Assembly: GCA_902493275.1 (NCBI GenBank)
Contig: CABUOQ010000018.1
Coordinates: 1 to 36,522 of the forward strand
Origin: an uncultured Bacillota bacterium
Lineage (GTDB): Bacteria; Bacillota_I; Bacilli_A; RFN20; CAG-449
Direction of reading: 5' to 3'
DNA length: 36,522 nucleotides
In this document: in pieces, positions 25,222 to 34,641 of the stretch
Layout of the letters: every line of letters begins with the position of its first letter
Numbering within the stretch: position 1 is the first letter of the stretch
Made by a program: the position numbers and the translations under genes
The notes under the pieces: model-generated
The model's database searches: none
Seen by the model: only the letters and a program-made list of their open reading frames with translations
Told to the model about the DNA's origin: nothing

Positions 25222-25356
25222 TTATGCAGATAAAACTTTTCTGCCTTTTAATCTTCTTCTAGCTAACACTTTTCTACCGTTTGGGGTTGCCATTCTTGCG
25301 CGAAACCCATTGACGGATGTGTGTTTTCTTTTACTTGGTTGATACGTTCTTTTCAC
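25222..25356 (-). CDS. rpmH: Ribosomal protein L34, GTG start
   Basis: A 44-aa highly basic protein of the large subunit: KRTYQPSKRKHTSVNGF, followed by RARMATPNGRKVLARRR and LKGRKVLSA. The start is GTG 25354-25356, preceded at the right distance by GGAGGTG. It is the first gene left of the origin. Confidence 0.96.
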   Translation of the reverse strand: MKRTYQPSKRKHTSVNGFRARMATPNGRKVLARRRLKGRKVLSA

Positions 25357-25392
25357 TTGATACACCTCCGATTGATACTAACATACACGAAG

Positions 25393-25421
25393 ATTATATA
25401 TATATATAATTAATAAGTCAA
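25393..25421 (-). promoter_or_regulatory. rpmH operon promoter
   Basis: Minus strand TTGACT (25416-25421), 17 bp, TATAAT (25393-25398): a near-perfect sigma-A promoter, about 40 bases before the rpmH start. Confidence 0.85.
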
Positions 25422-25905
25422 CAATTAATAAACTTATTGTTTATTTTTAATTTATATACTTTTATTGTTGAGTTTTACTATTTAATCATCAATGTTTTTG
25501 ACATATTATCAACATATCAACTTAAAATGAATATTTTAAACAATTTATTCAATTTGTTTGTCAATACTTTTTGATATTTTTTTGTATTTTATATCTTTTA
25601 ACACTGATGTTTATAAATTGTTTTTATATGTGGATAAAATGTAATAAATTCGTATCTTTAGGTATTTTTTTATATTTATATCTTTATATTTTGTTGATAA
25701 TTTTCCACAATTATAACATATAGTTTTCCACATACAAAATTATCAACACTTTTCAATAAAAAAATTTGTTAATAACTCATAAAATCGCTAATTATAGCCA
25801 TATTCTTCTTCTTTCAAATGTTGATAACTTTTTTTGTTGATTTTTTTACAATAATTTTCATTAATTTATGTTATCATTTTATAAGATATCAGAGGGGAAT
25901 TTATT
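25422..25905. other. oriC: Replication origin, part 1: rpmH-dnaA intergenic DnaA-box cluster
   Basis: This gene-free, very AT-rich stretch holds one perfect DnaA box (TGTGGATAA, 25629-25637) and six sites with one mismatch: TTATCAACA 25506-25514 and 25740-25748, TGTTGATAA 25692-25700 and 25819-25827, TTTTCCACA 25701-25709 and 25724-25732. Orientations are mixed; two sites abut at 25692-25709. The flanking genes point away from it on both sides. It also holds the dnaA promoter, so DnaA probably represses its own gene. Confidence 0.9.
25845..25872 (+). promoter_or_regulatory. Possible dnaA promoter
   Basis: TTTACA (25845-25850), 16 bp, TATGTT (25867-25872). An alternative -10, TATAAG, starts at 25880. 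Either gives a short leader before GAGGGGA and ATG 25906. The AT-rich context makes the choice uncertain. Confidence 0.4.
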
Positions 25906-27288
25906 ATGCCTGTATCAATTAATCAACAAAACGCTTTATGGAAAAAAATATTAGGGGAAGTTGAAAAAAATCTATCTAAAGATCGTCATTTATTTCAAAC
26001 TTTTTTTGCCGAAACTAAGCTAATCAATATGAGCGAGGACACTTTAACAATTCAAATCAATTCCTTACTTAGCAAAACTTTTTTATCACAAAGTAATACT
26101 TGTAGTGATATGCTAAAATCCACGATTAAAGCTATCACTGGAAAAAATTATAAGTTATCTTTTGTGCTTGAAGATGAAATACCAAAGAAAGAAGATACAA
26201 AAGTTAGCGTTGATAATTTTAATTACTCCAATAATCATACATTTTTTTCAAATTGCAAATTAAATCCAAAGTATACATTTGACAATTTTGTTGTCGGAGA
26301 TTGTAATCGCGAAGCGGTGAGAGCTGCTTTAGTTGTATCAAATACACCTGGAGCAACATATAACCCTTTATTTATTTATTCAAAATCAGGTCTTGGAAAA
26401 ACTCATTTACTTCACGCTATTGGAAATTATTATCAAGAAAAACATCCATATAGTCGTGTTTTATATATAACTACTGATAGTTTTATCGATGAGTTTGTAA
26501 AATATGTAAATGGATCTCAAGATAATCAAAGTCTACGTGATTTTTTCAAAACTGTAGATTTATTATTAGTCGACGATATTCAATTTCTTTCCGATAAAGT
26601 TAAAACAGCAGAAATGTTTTTCTATATTTTTAATTCTTTAGTCAATAACGGAAAGCAAATTGTTTTAACATCTGATCGCCATCCTAATGAATTAAAAGGT
26701 TTAGAAGATCGTTTAGTATCTCGCTTTAATATGGGTTTATCTGTTAATATTCAAAATCCTGATACAGAAACTTTATTAGAGATTTTAAAACGAAAAATAT
26801 CATCTCATGGTTTAGTAGTAAATAATTATGATGAAGATGGCTTATTATTTTTAGCGGAAACCTTCTCAAAAAATGTTAGAGAGCTTGAAGGTGCATTAAA
26901 TAGAGTTCTTTTTTATACCGTTTCATTAACTGGAAATGAAAAAGTTTCGCTTGAAAAAATAAAGGAAACTGTCGATGTGATGATTCCTTCAAACAAAAAG
27001 AAGGATATAACTGAGGAAGATGTTATTCGAGCTGTTGCAAAATACTATAATATTTCTAGTGAACAAATAACTTCATCAGTTAGAACAGCGCAAATAGCTT
27101 TAAGCAGAAGAATTGCTATGTATCTTTGCCGTTATTTAATCGGCTCATCTTATTTAAAAATAGGAGCAGCTTTCTCTCGTGATCATTCTACGGTCATTAC
27201 TGGTGTAGAAAAAGTGGAAAAAGAGTTGAAAAAAGATCAGCGTCTAGCAACTGCTATTAATGAAATAAAAAAGAGCCTAAAAAAGTAG
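25906..27288 (+). CDS. dnaA: Chromosomal replication initiator protein DnaA
   Basis: Binds DnaA boxes, opens the origin and loads helicase. 460 aa: N-terminal domain I (about 1-85), short linker, AAA+ domain with Walker A SKSGLGKTH and Walker B LLLVDDIQFL, and C-terminal DNA-binding domain IV with the signature IGAAFSRDHSTVITGVEKV. GAGGGGA precedes ATG 25906. It ends in TAG. Confidence 0.98.
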   Translation: MPVSINQQNALWKKILGEVEKNLSKDRHLFQTFFAETKLINMSEDTLTIQINSLLSKTFLSQSNTCSDMLKSTIKAITGKNYKLSFVLEDEIPKKEDTKVSVDNFNYSNNHTFFSNCKLNPKYTFDNFVVGDCNREAVRAALVVSNTPGATYNPLFIYSKSGLGKTHLLHAIGNYYQEKHPYSRVLYITTDSFIDEFVKYVNGSQDNQSLRDFFKTVDLLLVDDIQFLSDKVKTAEMFFYIFNSLVNNGKQIVLTSDRHPNELKGLEDRLVSRFNMGLSVNIQNPDTETLLEILKRKISSHGLVVNNYDEDGLLFLAETFSKNVRELEGALNRVLFYTVSLTGNEKVSLEKIKETVDVMIPSNKKKDITEEDVIRAVAKYYNISSEQITSSVRTAQIALSRRIAMYLCRYLIGSSYLKIGAAFSRDHSTVITGVEKVEKELKKDQRLATAINEIKKSLKK

Positions 27289-27344
27289 TTTTTTTATAAA
27301 AATAATGGTAAAATAATTATTGTAAAATAAGACTAAAAATAGAC

Positions 27345-27362
27345 TTATCCACATTATCCACA
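27345..27362 (+). other. oriC: Replication origin, part 2: tandem perfect DnaA boxes between dnaA and dnaN
   Basis: TTATCCACA is repeated twice with no spacer (27345-27353 and 27354-27362). The next bases (27367-27385) are almost pure A/T (TTATTATAATTATAA), a plausible unwinding element. The layout resembles the B. subtilis origin, where boxes downstream of dnaA direct unwinding. Confidence 0.88.
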
Positions 27363-27403
27363 TAGCTTATTATAATTATAAATAAAAGGAGAATAATTAA
27401 TAT

Positions 27404-28525
27404 ATGAAATTTACAATCGATAGAGCAAGATTTTTAAAAGTGTTAAATACTGTTAGTATCGCTATAGTTCCAAAATCACCAACACCAGCATATTTAAATT
27501 TTAAAATAGATATGCTTGATGATAGACTACAAGTTACTGGTTGCAATGGAGAATTAACAATTACTTCATTTTGTCCGATAAAAGAAAATGATAAGAACTT
27601 AATTACTGATTATGAAGTAGGATCTACATTAATATCAGCTAAATTTCTTTTAGATATTATTAGAAGTATCGATTCAGATAGTGTTTCTATTGAAATAGTA
27701 GACAATGTTATAGCACGTATTTCAAATAATAAGTATCAATCTAAATTAAATTCAATTCCTGCAAGTGAATATCCTGATTTAGATTTAAAAAAACAAGGAT
27801 CGTCAATTATAGTTCCAGCAGATGATTTAAAAAAGATTATTTCACAAACAGCTTTTGCAGCATCAACAAAAGAAGGAAGACCAGTTCTAACCGCAATTAA
27901 TGCTTTTGCTGATGGAAAAACTATAAATTTTATTGCTACTGATAGTTATCGATTATCTAAGAAAACTTATGAATTGAATCAAGATTTTTCTATTCTTGCT
28001 AATATACCAGTAAAAACGTTAAATGAGGTTTCTAAGTTAATAGATGGTGGAGACATAGAAATTAATATTTCTCGTAACAAAGTTGTATTTGAATATAAAG
28101 AAACCACTATTTATTCAAGATTAATAGCAGGTGATTTCCCAAAAACTTCAAATATGTTCCCAAATAATTATCCTTATATTTTACAAGTTAATTCTGACGC
28201 CTTTATATCAGCAATGCAACGTGTTTCTTTATTAGCGGTTGAAAGAGAAAATATTGTTAAATTAAATGTTTCTAGTGATGAATGTGTCATTTCCTCTAAA
28301 TCAGAGCAAATAGGATCAGCAAGTGAAAATATAGATGAATATCGTTATACAGGAGATCGTTTTGAAATATCGTTTAATGTTAATTATGTCATAGACGCTA
28401 TCAAAGCTGCTCAAAGCGAGGATGTCGTGTTATCTTTTGTTGGTGAGATGTCAGCTTTTAGAGTTACTTCTCCAACGGATGAAAGTATTGTGCAGATTGT
28501 TACACCAGTAAGATCTTATTATTAA
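27404..28525 (+). CDS. dnaN: DNA polymerase III sliding clamp (beta subunit)
   Basis: 373 aa, three-domain beta clamp that holds the polymerase on DNA. Recognised by KFTIDRARFLKVLNTV at the start, LSKKTYEL in the middle and the C-terminal QIVTPVRSYY. AGGAG lies about 12 bases before ATG 27404. It has its own terminator, so it is transcribed with dnaA or alone. Confidence 0.97.
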   Translation: MKFTIDRARFLKVLNTVSIAIVPKSPTPAYLNFKIDMLDDRLQVTGCNGELTITSFCPIKENDKNLITDYEVGSTLISAKFLLDIIRSIDSDSVSIEIVDNVIARISNNKYQSKLNSIPASEYPDLDLKKQGSSIIVPADDLKKIISQTAFAASTKEGRPVLTAINAFADGKTINFIATDSYRLSKKTYELNQDFSILANIPVKTLNEVSKLIDGGDIEINISRNKVVFEYKETTIYSRLIAGDFPKTSNMFPNNYPYILQVNSDAFISAMQRVSLLAVERENIVKLNVSSDECVISSKSEQIGSASENIDEYRYTGDRFEISFNVNYVIDAIKAAQSEDVVLSFVGEMSAFRVTSPTDESIVQIVTPVRSYY

Positions 28526-28537
28526 AAACTTGAAATT

Positions 28538-28566
28538 AATAGAGCAAAAATTGCTCTATTTTTTTT
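28538..28566 (+). terminator. dnaN terminator
   Basis: AATAGAGCAA / TTGCTCTATT, a 10-bp perfect stem with an AAA loop, followed by six T. It starts 13 bases after the dnaN stop. Confidence 0.92.
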
Positions 28567-28576
28567 ATGTTATGAG

Positions 28577-28612
28577 AAAAAGTAGTTTTTTATAAAATCA
28601 ACTACTTTTTTT
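28577..28612. terminator. Second hairpin after dnaN
   Basis: AAAAAGTAGTT / AACTACTTTTT, an 11-bp perfect stem with a 12-nt loop and T-runs on both strands. It backs up the first terminator and separates dnaA-dnaN from the yaaA-recF-gyrBA unit. Confidence 0.65.
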
Positions 28613-28664
28613 GTGATTTATTTTGATAAAAAAAGTAGTAATTATTTATTTTAATAAATAAAAA

Positions 28665-28673
28665 TGATATAAT
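28665..28673 (+). promoter_or_regulatory. Extended -10 promoter of yaaA-recF-gyrB-gyrA
   Basis: TGATATAAT (TG-n-TATAAT), about 40 bases before yaaA. The -35 is only a weak TTTATT-like hexamer. Confidence 0.65.
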
Positions 28674-28712
28674 TCTATAGTAAGTTTGCGTTAAAATACA
28701 AGAGGAGAGACA

Positions 28713-28931
28713 ATGAAGATAATAAAAATTCATTCAGAGTACATTGAACTTCAGCAACTTCTAAAAATGACATCATTAATTCAAACAGGAGGAGGAGCTA
28801 AATTTTTTTTGGCCAATAACCTTGTTATAGTGAATGGTGAAAATGAAAATCGTCGAGGAAAAAAATTATATCCCGGTGATAAAGTTGAAATTCAAAAAAA
28901 AGTATATCTTTTAGAAAAAGATGTGGGTTAA
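28713..28931 (+). CDS. yaaA: S4-domain RNA-binding protein YaaA
   Basis: A 72-aa protein consisting of one S4 RNA-binding domain (LLKMTSLIQTGGGAKFFLANNLVIVNG). It is found between dnaN and recF in most Firmicutes and probably binds rRNA or tRNA; its exact role is not known. AGAGGAGAG precedes ATG 28713. It overlaps recF by 11 bases. Confidence 0.93.
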   Translation: MKIIKIHSEYIELQQLLKMTSLIQTGGGAKFFLANNLVIVNGENENRRGKKLYPGDKVEIQKKVYLLEKDVG

Positions 28932-30000
28932 AGAATTATCGTTAAGAAACTTTAGAAACTATAATAATTTAAATTTAAAATTTGAAAAAGGAGTCAATTA
29001 CATACAAGGAAATAACGGGGAAGGAAAAACCTCACTCGTTGAAGCTATTGGGTTATTACCTCTTTGTAAATCTATTCGTCAATCTGAGGAAAAAGATATT
29101 ATAAAAATAAATGAAGATTTCTTAAGTGTTGAAGCTTTAATTGAAAGTGAACATGAAGAAAAATTAAAAATTGTAATATCTACAAATGGAAAGATGATTG
29201 AAAGTAATGGCGTAGAGGTCAAAAGAGTATCAGATATCGCAGGAATTGTAAAAGTGGTATCATTCTTACCTAGAGATGTTGAATTGTTTAAAGAGACGCC
29301 TTTAAAACGAAGAAAGTTTATAGATTCTAATATTTCTATGCTTAATAAAAAATATTTATTATGTTTGAGCGAATATAATAAATACCTAAATGAAATCAGA
29401 ACTCTTATAAAAAATAATGATTTTGATAAAACATTGCTTCAAGTATTGGTACAAGAACTTACAAAAAGAGGATTGTTTATTCAAAAAAAGCGAAGAGAGT
29501 TTGTATCTTTGATAAATCAAGAGATAAAAACGGTTGCTTCTTACTTAGAAAACAATCAAACAACTATGGAATTAGTGTATTGTCCTTCTATCTTAGAGAT
29601 GGAACAAGATAAATATAGTAATTTTGTATATCAATCCTTATTATCAAATTTACAAAATAAGTTAAGTAATAGGATTCAAATATTAGGAATTCATGGTGAT
29701 GATTTACAGTTCGAATATAATAAAACTGATTTATCAACCTTTGGTTCTCAAGGTCAAAATAGGTTATCTGTGATTTGTTTAAAATTGACTTTATTTAAAA
29801 TTATGAAGGAAAAATTTAAATCAGAACCTATTGTCATTCTAGATGATGTGCTATCTGAATTAGATAACCTTCATCAAGAAAAATTAATTAATTTATTAAC
29901 TAGAATTGAACAAGTGTTTATCACTGGTACAACGATTCAAATAAAAGACGATTATACTTTGTTTACAGCTATTAACAATACCGTGAGGAGGAACTTATGA
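28921..30000 (+). CDS. recF: DNA replication and repair protein RecF
   Basis: An SMC-like ATPase that helps load RecA at gaps with RecO and RecR. 359 aa. Walker A GNNGEGKTS, signature STFGSQGQ, Walker B VILDDVLSELD. It ends in TGA, the only native gene here that does so, overlapping the gyrB start (ATGA). Confidence 0.96.
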   Translation: MWVKELSLRNFRNYNNLNLKFEKGVNYIQGNNGEGKTSLVEAIGLLPLCKSIRQSEEKDIIKINEDFLSVEALIESEHEEKLKIVISTNGKMIESNGVEVKRVSDIAGIVKVVSFLPRDVELFKETPLKRRKFIDSNISMLNKKYLLCLSEYNKYLNEIRTLIKNNDFDKTLLQVLVQELTKRGLFIQKKRREFVSLINQEIKTVASYLENNQTTMELVYCPSILEMEQDKYSNFVYQSLLSNLQNKLSNRIQILGIHGDDLQFEYNKTDLSTFGSQGQNRLSVICLKLTLFKIMKEKFKSEPIVILDDVLSELDNLHQEKLINLLTRIEQVFITGTTIQIKDDYTLFTAINNTVRRNL

Positions 30001-31979
30001 TGGAAAATGAAGAATTAGAAAAGGAAAAGGGAAATCTTATTCCTGATGAAGAAAAGGCTAAGGCTGATTATAACGCAAGTGATATTCAGGTCTTAGAAGG
30101 ACTTGAGGCTGTTAGAAAAAGACCAGGAATGTATATTGGTACAACTTCAAGCAGTGGGTTGCATCATTGCGTATGGGAAATAGTTGATAATGCAATAGAT
30201 GAAGCTTTGGCGGGGTATTGTGATACTATTCATGTCACTATTAATAAAGGTGATACAATAACCGTTACAGATAATGGTCGTGGCATACCTGTTGGTATAG
30301 TTGCTAAATCAGGAAAATCTGCAGTTGAAACTGTTTATACTATTCTTCACGCTGGAGGAAAATTTGGTGAAGGCGGAGGGTATAAAGTATCAGGTGGTTT
30401 ACATGGTGTAGGTGCTTCTGTTGTAAATGCTCTTTCTGAGTGGTTAGAAGTAACTGTTCATAAAGATGGAGGTATTTATCATATTCGTTTTGAAAATGGT
30501 GGACATACTGTAGCTCCTTTAAAAAGAATTGGTGATTGCGAAGATACAGGAACTATTGTAACTTTTAAACCGGATGCAAAAATTTTTAAAGAGACAACGG
30601 TTTTTGAATATGCTACTATTCGTGATCGAATTAGACAAATGGCATTCTTGAATAAAGGAGTAAGAATAATCGTTCGTGATGAAAGAGAAGAAGAAGTTGT
30701 AGAAGAGAATTTCTGCTTTGAAGGCGGTTTAAAAGAATATGTTGCGTATTTAAATAGAAACAAAGAGGATGTAAATAATCAATATGAGATTGTTTATTGT
30801 GAAGGAAAGCAAAATGGTATAAATGTTGAAATAGCTATGCAATATAACGAATCATATACCTCTATGGTTTATTCATTCTGTAATAATATTAATACCGCGG
30901 ATGGTGGAACTCATGAAGAGGGATTTAGATTAGCTTTAACTAGAGTTATCAATAAGTATGGTCGTGCAAATAAATTATTAAAAGAAAACGATGAATCATT
31001 AACTCAAGATGATGTTAGGGAAGGTTTAACAGCGATTATCTCGATTAAGCATCCAGATCCTCAATATGAAGGTCAAACAAAAGGAAAATTAGGTAATTCA
31101 GAAGTTAGAGCAATAGTTTCAAATATTTTTGGAGAACAATTAGAAAGATATTTAATTGAAAATCCACGTTCAGCCAAAATGATTTTATCAAAAGTGACTT
31201 TAGCAGCTAACGCTCGTATTGCTGCAAGAAAAGCACGTGAAACAACAAGAAAAAATGGTATGGAAATTACTTCTTTACCAGGAAAACTAGCTGATTGTTC
31301 TTGTAAAGAACCAGAAAAATGCGAGTTATATATTGTTGAGGGTAATTCAGCAGGAGGTTCAGCAAAAAATGGAAGAGACCGTGCTACACAAGCAATACTT
31401 CCATTAAGAGGTAAAATTTTAAACGTTGAAAAAGCACAAGCTAAGAGAATATTTGCTAATGCTGAAATAGGAAATATGATTAACGCAATCGGTGGTGGAT
31501 ATGGTAATGATTTCGATGTAAGTAAAATTAGGTATCACAAAATTGTAATCATGACGGATGCTGATGTTGATGGATCTCATATTAGAATATTGCTATTGAC
31601 TTTCTTCTATCGATTTATGAAACCATTAGTGGAGCAAGGATATATCTATATTGCTCAACCACCTCTATATAAAGCTACAAGAGGACAAAAAGATTATTAT
31701 TGCTACAATGATGAGCAGCTTACTCAATTAAGAAATAGAATTGGACCAGCAGCCTCTAAATTATTAAAATTGCAAAGATATAAAGGTTTAGGAGAAATGG
31801 ATGCTCAACAATTATGGGAAACAACTATGGATCCTGAAAAAAGAAAAATGATCAGAGTTACTATAGATGATGCTATGGCTGCAGATAAAGTGTTTGATGA
31901 ATTAATGGGTGAAGATGTTCTTTGTCGAAAAGAATTCATCCGTGAAAATGCAAAATTTGTTAATAATTTAGATATTTAA
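29997..31979 (+). CDS. gyrB: DNA gyrase subunit B
   Basis: The ATPase subunit of the enzyme that supercoils DNA; 660 aa. GHKL ATPase motifs: EIVDNAIDEALAG, DNGRGIPVG, GGLHGVGASVVNALS. TOPRIM motifs: EGNSAGGSAKNGRDR and MTDADVDGSHI. The end RYKGLGEMDAQQLWETTMDP is conserved. GAGGAGGAA lies before ATG 29997; a second ATG follows at once at 30000. Confidence 0.98.
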   Translation: MMENEELEKEKGNLIPDEEKAKADYNASDIQVLEGLEAVRKRPGMYIGTTSSSGLHHCVWEIVDNAIDEALAGYCDTIHVTINKGDTITVTDNGRGIPVGIVAKSGKSAVETVYTILHAGGKFGEGGGYKVSGGLHGVGASVVNALSEWLEVTVHKDGGIYHIRFENGGHTVAPLKRIGDCEDTGTIVTFKPDAKIFKETTVFEYATIRDRIRQMAFLNKGVRIIVRDEREEEVVEENFCFEGGLKEYVAYLNRNKEDVNNQYEIVYCEGKQNGINVEIAMQYNESYTSMVYSFCNNINTADGGTHEEGFRLALTRVINKYGRANKLLKENDESLTQDDVREGLTAIISIKHPDPQYEGQTKGKLGNSEVRAIVSNIFGEQLERYLIENPRSAKMILSKVTLAANARIAARKARETTRKNGMEITSLPGKLADCSCKEPEKCELYIVEGNSAGGSAKNGRDRATQAILPLRGKILNVEKAQAKRIFANAEIGNMINAIGGGYGNDFDVSKIRYHKIVIMTDADVDGSHIRILLLTFFYRFMKPLVEQGYIYIAQPPLYKATRGQKDYYCYNDEQLTQLRNRIGPAASKLLKLQRYKGLGEMDAQQLWETTMDPEKRKMIRVTIDDAMAADKVFDELMGEDVLCRKEFIRENAKFVNNLDI

Positions 31980-31997
31980 TAGAAGGAGATAAAATCT

Positions 31998-34601
31998 ATG
32001 ATAGATGAAGAAAAAGAATTTGATGAAAAAGATGATGAAATAGATCAAAAAGATGAAGAGATAACTCCTGATGTTAATGAAAACGTTACAGTAAGTGATG
32101 AAGAAATTGAAGAGATTGAAGAAGGTATTGTTCCAGGGTTATCGACAAGAGAATTAGTTCATGAAGTTAAACAATCATTCCTTGATTATGCTATGTCGGT
32201 TATTGTGTCAAGAGCAATTCCTGATGTTAGAGATGGTTTAAAACCAGTTCATAGAAGAATTATCTTCGGAATGAATGAATTGGGAATGCAACCGGATAAA
32301 CCTTATAGAAAGAGTGCTCGTATAGTTGGTGATGTTATGGGTAAATATCATCCTCATGGTGACTCTTCTATCTATTCAGCTTTGGTAAGATTAGCTCAAC
32401 CTTTCTCGATTAGATATACTTTAGTCGATGGACATGGTAACTTTGGTTCTGTTGATGGTGATGACGCTGCAGCTATGCGTTATACAGAAGCGAGAATGAC
32501 TAAAATCGCTCTTGAAATGGTAAGAGATATTAAAAAAGATACAGTTGATTTTACATTAAATTACGATGGTGAAGATGAAGAACCAGTGGTATTACCTTCT
32601 CGTATTCCAAATTTGTTGATAAATGGATCAAATGGTATCGCAGTAGGTATGGCAACTAACATTCCACCTCATAACTTGACAGAAGTAATAAATGCTATTC
32701 AAGCAATTGCTAAAAATGAAAATTTAACACCAGAAGAAATCATGATTAATTATTTACATGGTCCAGATTTCCCTACGGGTGGTATTATATTAGGTCGTTC
32801 TGGAATTAAGAAAGCTTATGAAACAGGTCAAGGTTCGATTATAATTCGCTCTCGTGCATTTATTGAAGAGATGGCTAACGAGAAGAAAAGAATTGTAATT
32901 ACAGAAATCCCATATCAAGTTAATAAGGCTTTAATGGTTGAAAATATTGGTCATTTAGTTAGAGATAAAATTATTGATGGAATTACAGCAATTAGAGATG
33001 AATCTAACAAAGAGGGAATTAGAGTTGTAATTGAATTAAGAAAAGATGTTGTTCCAGAAGTAATATTAAATCAATTATTCAAGAATACACAATTACAGAC
33101 CTCTTTTGGAATTATCATGCTTTGCTTAGTAAATGGTGAGCCTAAAATTTTACCAATAGATAAGATTTTAAAAGATTATTTATCATTCCAATGTGAAGTT
33201 ATCGAAAGAAGAACTCGCTTTGATTTGAAAAAAGCAAAAGAGCAATTACATATATTGTTAGGTCTATTAAAAGCACAAGATAATATTGATGAAGTTGTTG
33301 ATATAATTAAAGCATCAAAGACACAAGAAGAAGCTAGAAATAGATTGATGGAGACTTTTGATTTAAGTGAAATTCAAACTAAAGCAATTTTGGATATGCG
33401 CTTATCAAGACTTGTTGGATTAGAAAAAGCAAATATTGAGGCGAATATAAGTCGATTAGAAGAAGAAGTAAGAAAATATCAAGAAATATTATCTTCACAT
33501 GAAAATGTTGTAAAAGTTGTAATAGATGAATTGGAAGAAATTAAGCAAAAATTCGGTGATGAAAGAATGACTGAAATTTCTAATCAAGCAGCAGATATCG
33601 ATGATGAAGATTTAATCCCAGTTGAAGATATTGTAATTTCTCTAACAGAAAGTGGATATATAAAAAGATTGACAAGCGATACTTTTAAAGTTCAAAACCG
33701 CGGCGGTGTTGGAATTTCCAGCGGAAAAATGAATAAAGAAGATGTTATTGAAATAATTATAAATACGAGTACGCATACAGATTTGTTATTCTTTTCTAAT
33801 TTAGGTAAAGTTTATCGTTTAAGAGGTTATCAAGTTCCAGAGTATTCTAGAACAGCTAAAGGATTACCAGTTCAAAATCTTTTAAAACTTGAAGATAATG
33901 AGAAAATATTATCTATTATTAATGTTGATGAATATAATTGTAATGAATTTTTATTCTTTGCAAGCAAAAAAGGTGTTGTAAAACGTACATCAATTCTTGA
34001 ATTTGAGTCAATTAGACAAAACGGCAAAAAAGCTATTGTCATGAGAGAAGATGATGAATTAATTGGAGTTAAAATGACAAATGGTAATGCGTTAATTTCA
34101 TTATCTGCGACAAATGGTAAGATGGTAAAATTTAATGAAAACGATGTTCGTGTCATGGGTAGAAGCGCGACTGGTGTTAAAGGTATGACTCTTGAAGAAA
34201 ATAATGAAGTGATATCGTTGACAACTTCTCTTGAGGGAAAATATATTCTTGCTTTATCAGAAAAAGGCTATGGAAAAATGTCATTGCTAGATGAATATAG
34301 ATTAACATCTAGAGGAACTAAAGGTGTTATAACTATGAACATGACTGATAAAACTGGTAAATTAGTAGCTACAAAAGCTGTTAACGGTGATGAGGATATA
34401 ATTGTAATAACTAAACTTGGTGTTGTTATAAGAACCTCTTTAAAACAAGTTGCAATTTCTGGAAGAAATACACAGGGTGTAAAAATTATTAAATTAAAAG
34501 AAACTGAAACTGTAAGATCAGTCACATCTTTAAAAGCTGAAGAAGAGGAAATAATTGAAGATAAAATAGTTGAAGAAGAAAAAACAACTACCGAAGAATA
34601 A
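31998..34601 (+). CDS. gyrA: DNA gyrase subunit A
   Basis: The DNA-cleaving subunit; 867 aa. Catalytic Tyr162 lies in AAAMRYTEARM. The C-terminal beta-pinwheel carries a divergent GyrA box, QNRGGVG in place of QRRGGKG. Two oddities: an acidic N-terminal extension of about 40 residues, rich in Glu and Asp, before the family start, and an acidic C-terminal tail (EEEEIIEDKIVEEE). In the quinolone region HGDSSIYS, Ser123 matches E. coli Ser83, but Ser127 stands where Asp87 or Glu is usual. AGAAGGAGA precedes ATG 31998, 18 bases after gyrB. Confidence 0.98.
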   Translation: MIDEEKEFDEKDDEIDQKDEEITPDVNENVTVSDEEIEEIEEGIVPGLSTRELVHEVKQSFLDYAMSVIVSRAIPDVRDGLKPVHRRIIFGMNELGMQPDKPYRKSARIVGDVMGKYHPHGDSSIYSALVRLAQPFSIRYTLVDGHGNFGSVDGDDAAAMRYTEARMTKIALEMVRDIKKDTVDFTLNYDGEDEEPVVLPSRIPNLLINGSNGIAVGMATNIPPHNLTEVINAIQAIAKNENLTPEEIMINYLHGPDFPTGGIILGRSGIKKAYETGQGSIIIRSRAFIEEMANEKKRIVITEIPYQVNKALMVENIGHLVRDKIIDGITAIRDESNKEGIRVVIELRKDVVPEVILNQLFKNTQLQTSFGIIMLCLVNGEPKILPIDKILKDYLSFQCEVIERRTRFDLKKAKEQLHILLGLLKAQDNIDEVVDIIKASKTQEEARNRLMETFDLSEIQTKAILDMRLSRLVGLEKANIEANISRLEEEVRKYQEILSSHENVVKVVIDELEEIKQKFGDERMTEISNQAADIDDEDLIPVEDIVISLTESGYIKRLTSDTFKVQNRGGVGISSGKMNKEDVIEIIINTSTHTDLLFFSNLGKVYRLRGYQVPEYSRTAKGLPVQNLLKLEDNEKILSIINVDEYNCNEFLFFASKKGVVKRTSILEFESIRQNGKKAIVMREDDELIGVKMTNGNALISLSATNGKMVKFNENDVRVMGRSATGVKGMTLEENNEVISLTTSLEGKYILALSEKGYGKMSLLDEYRLTSRGTKGVITMNMTDKTGKLVATKAVNGDEDIIVITKLGVVIRTSLKQVAISGRNTQGVKIIKLKETETVRSVTSLKAEEEEIIEDKIVEEEKTTTEE

Positions 34602-34606
34602 ATCTG

Positions 34607-34635
34607 TTGAAAAAAATAGACAATAGGTTTATAAA
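34607..34635 (+). promoter_or_regulatory. serS promoter
   Basis: TTGAAA (34607-34612), 17 bp, TATAAA (34630-34635), lying just after the gyrA stop. Transcription would start near 34642, at the beginning of the T-box leader. Confidence 0.75.
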
Positions 34636-34641
34636 ATAAAT

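Noticed and set aside
27275..28630. AAAAAGTAGTTTTTT-like strings after dnaA and after dnaN
   Set aside because: The shared part is mainly homopolymer runs; the copy after dnaN is already explained by the terminator hairpin.
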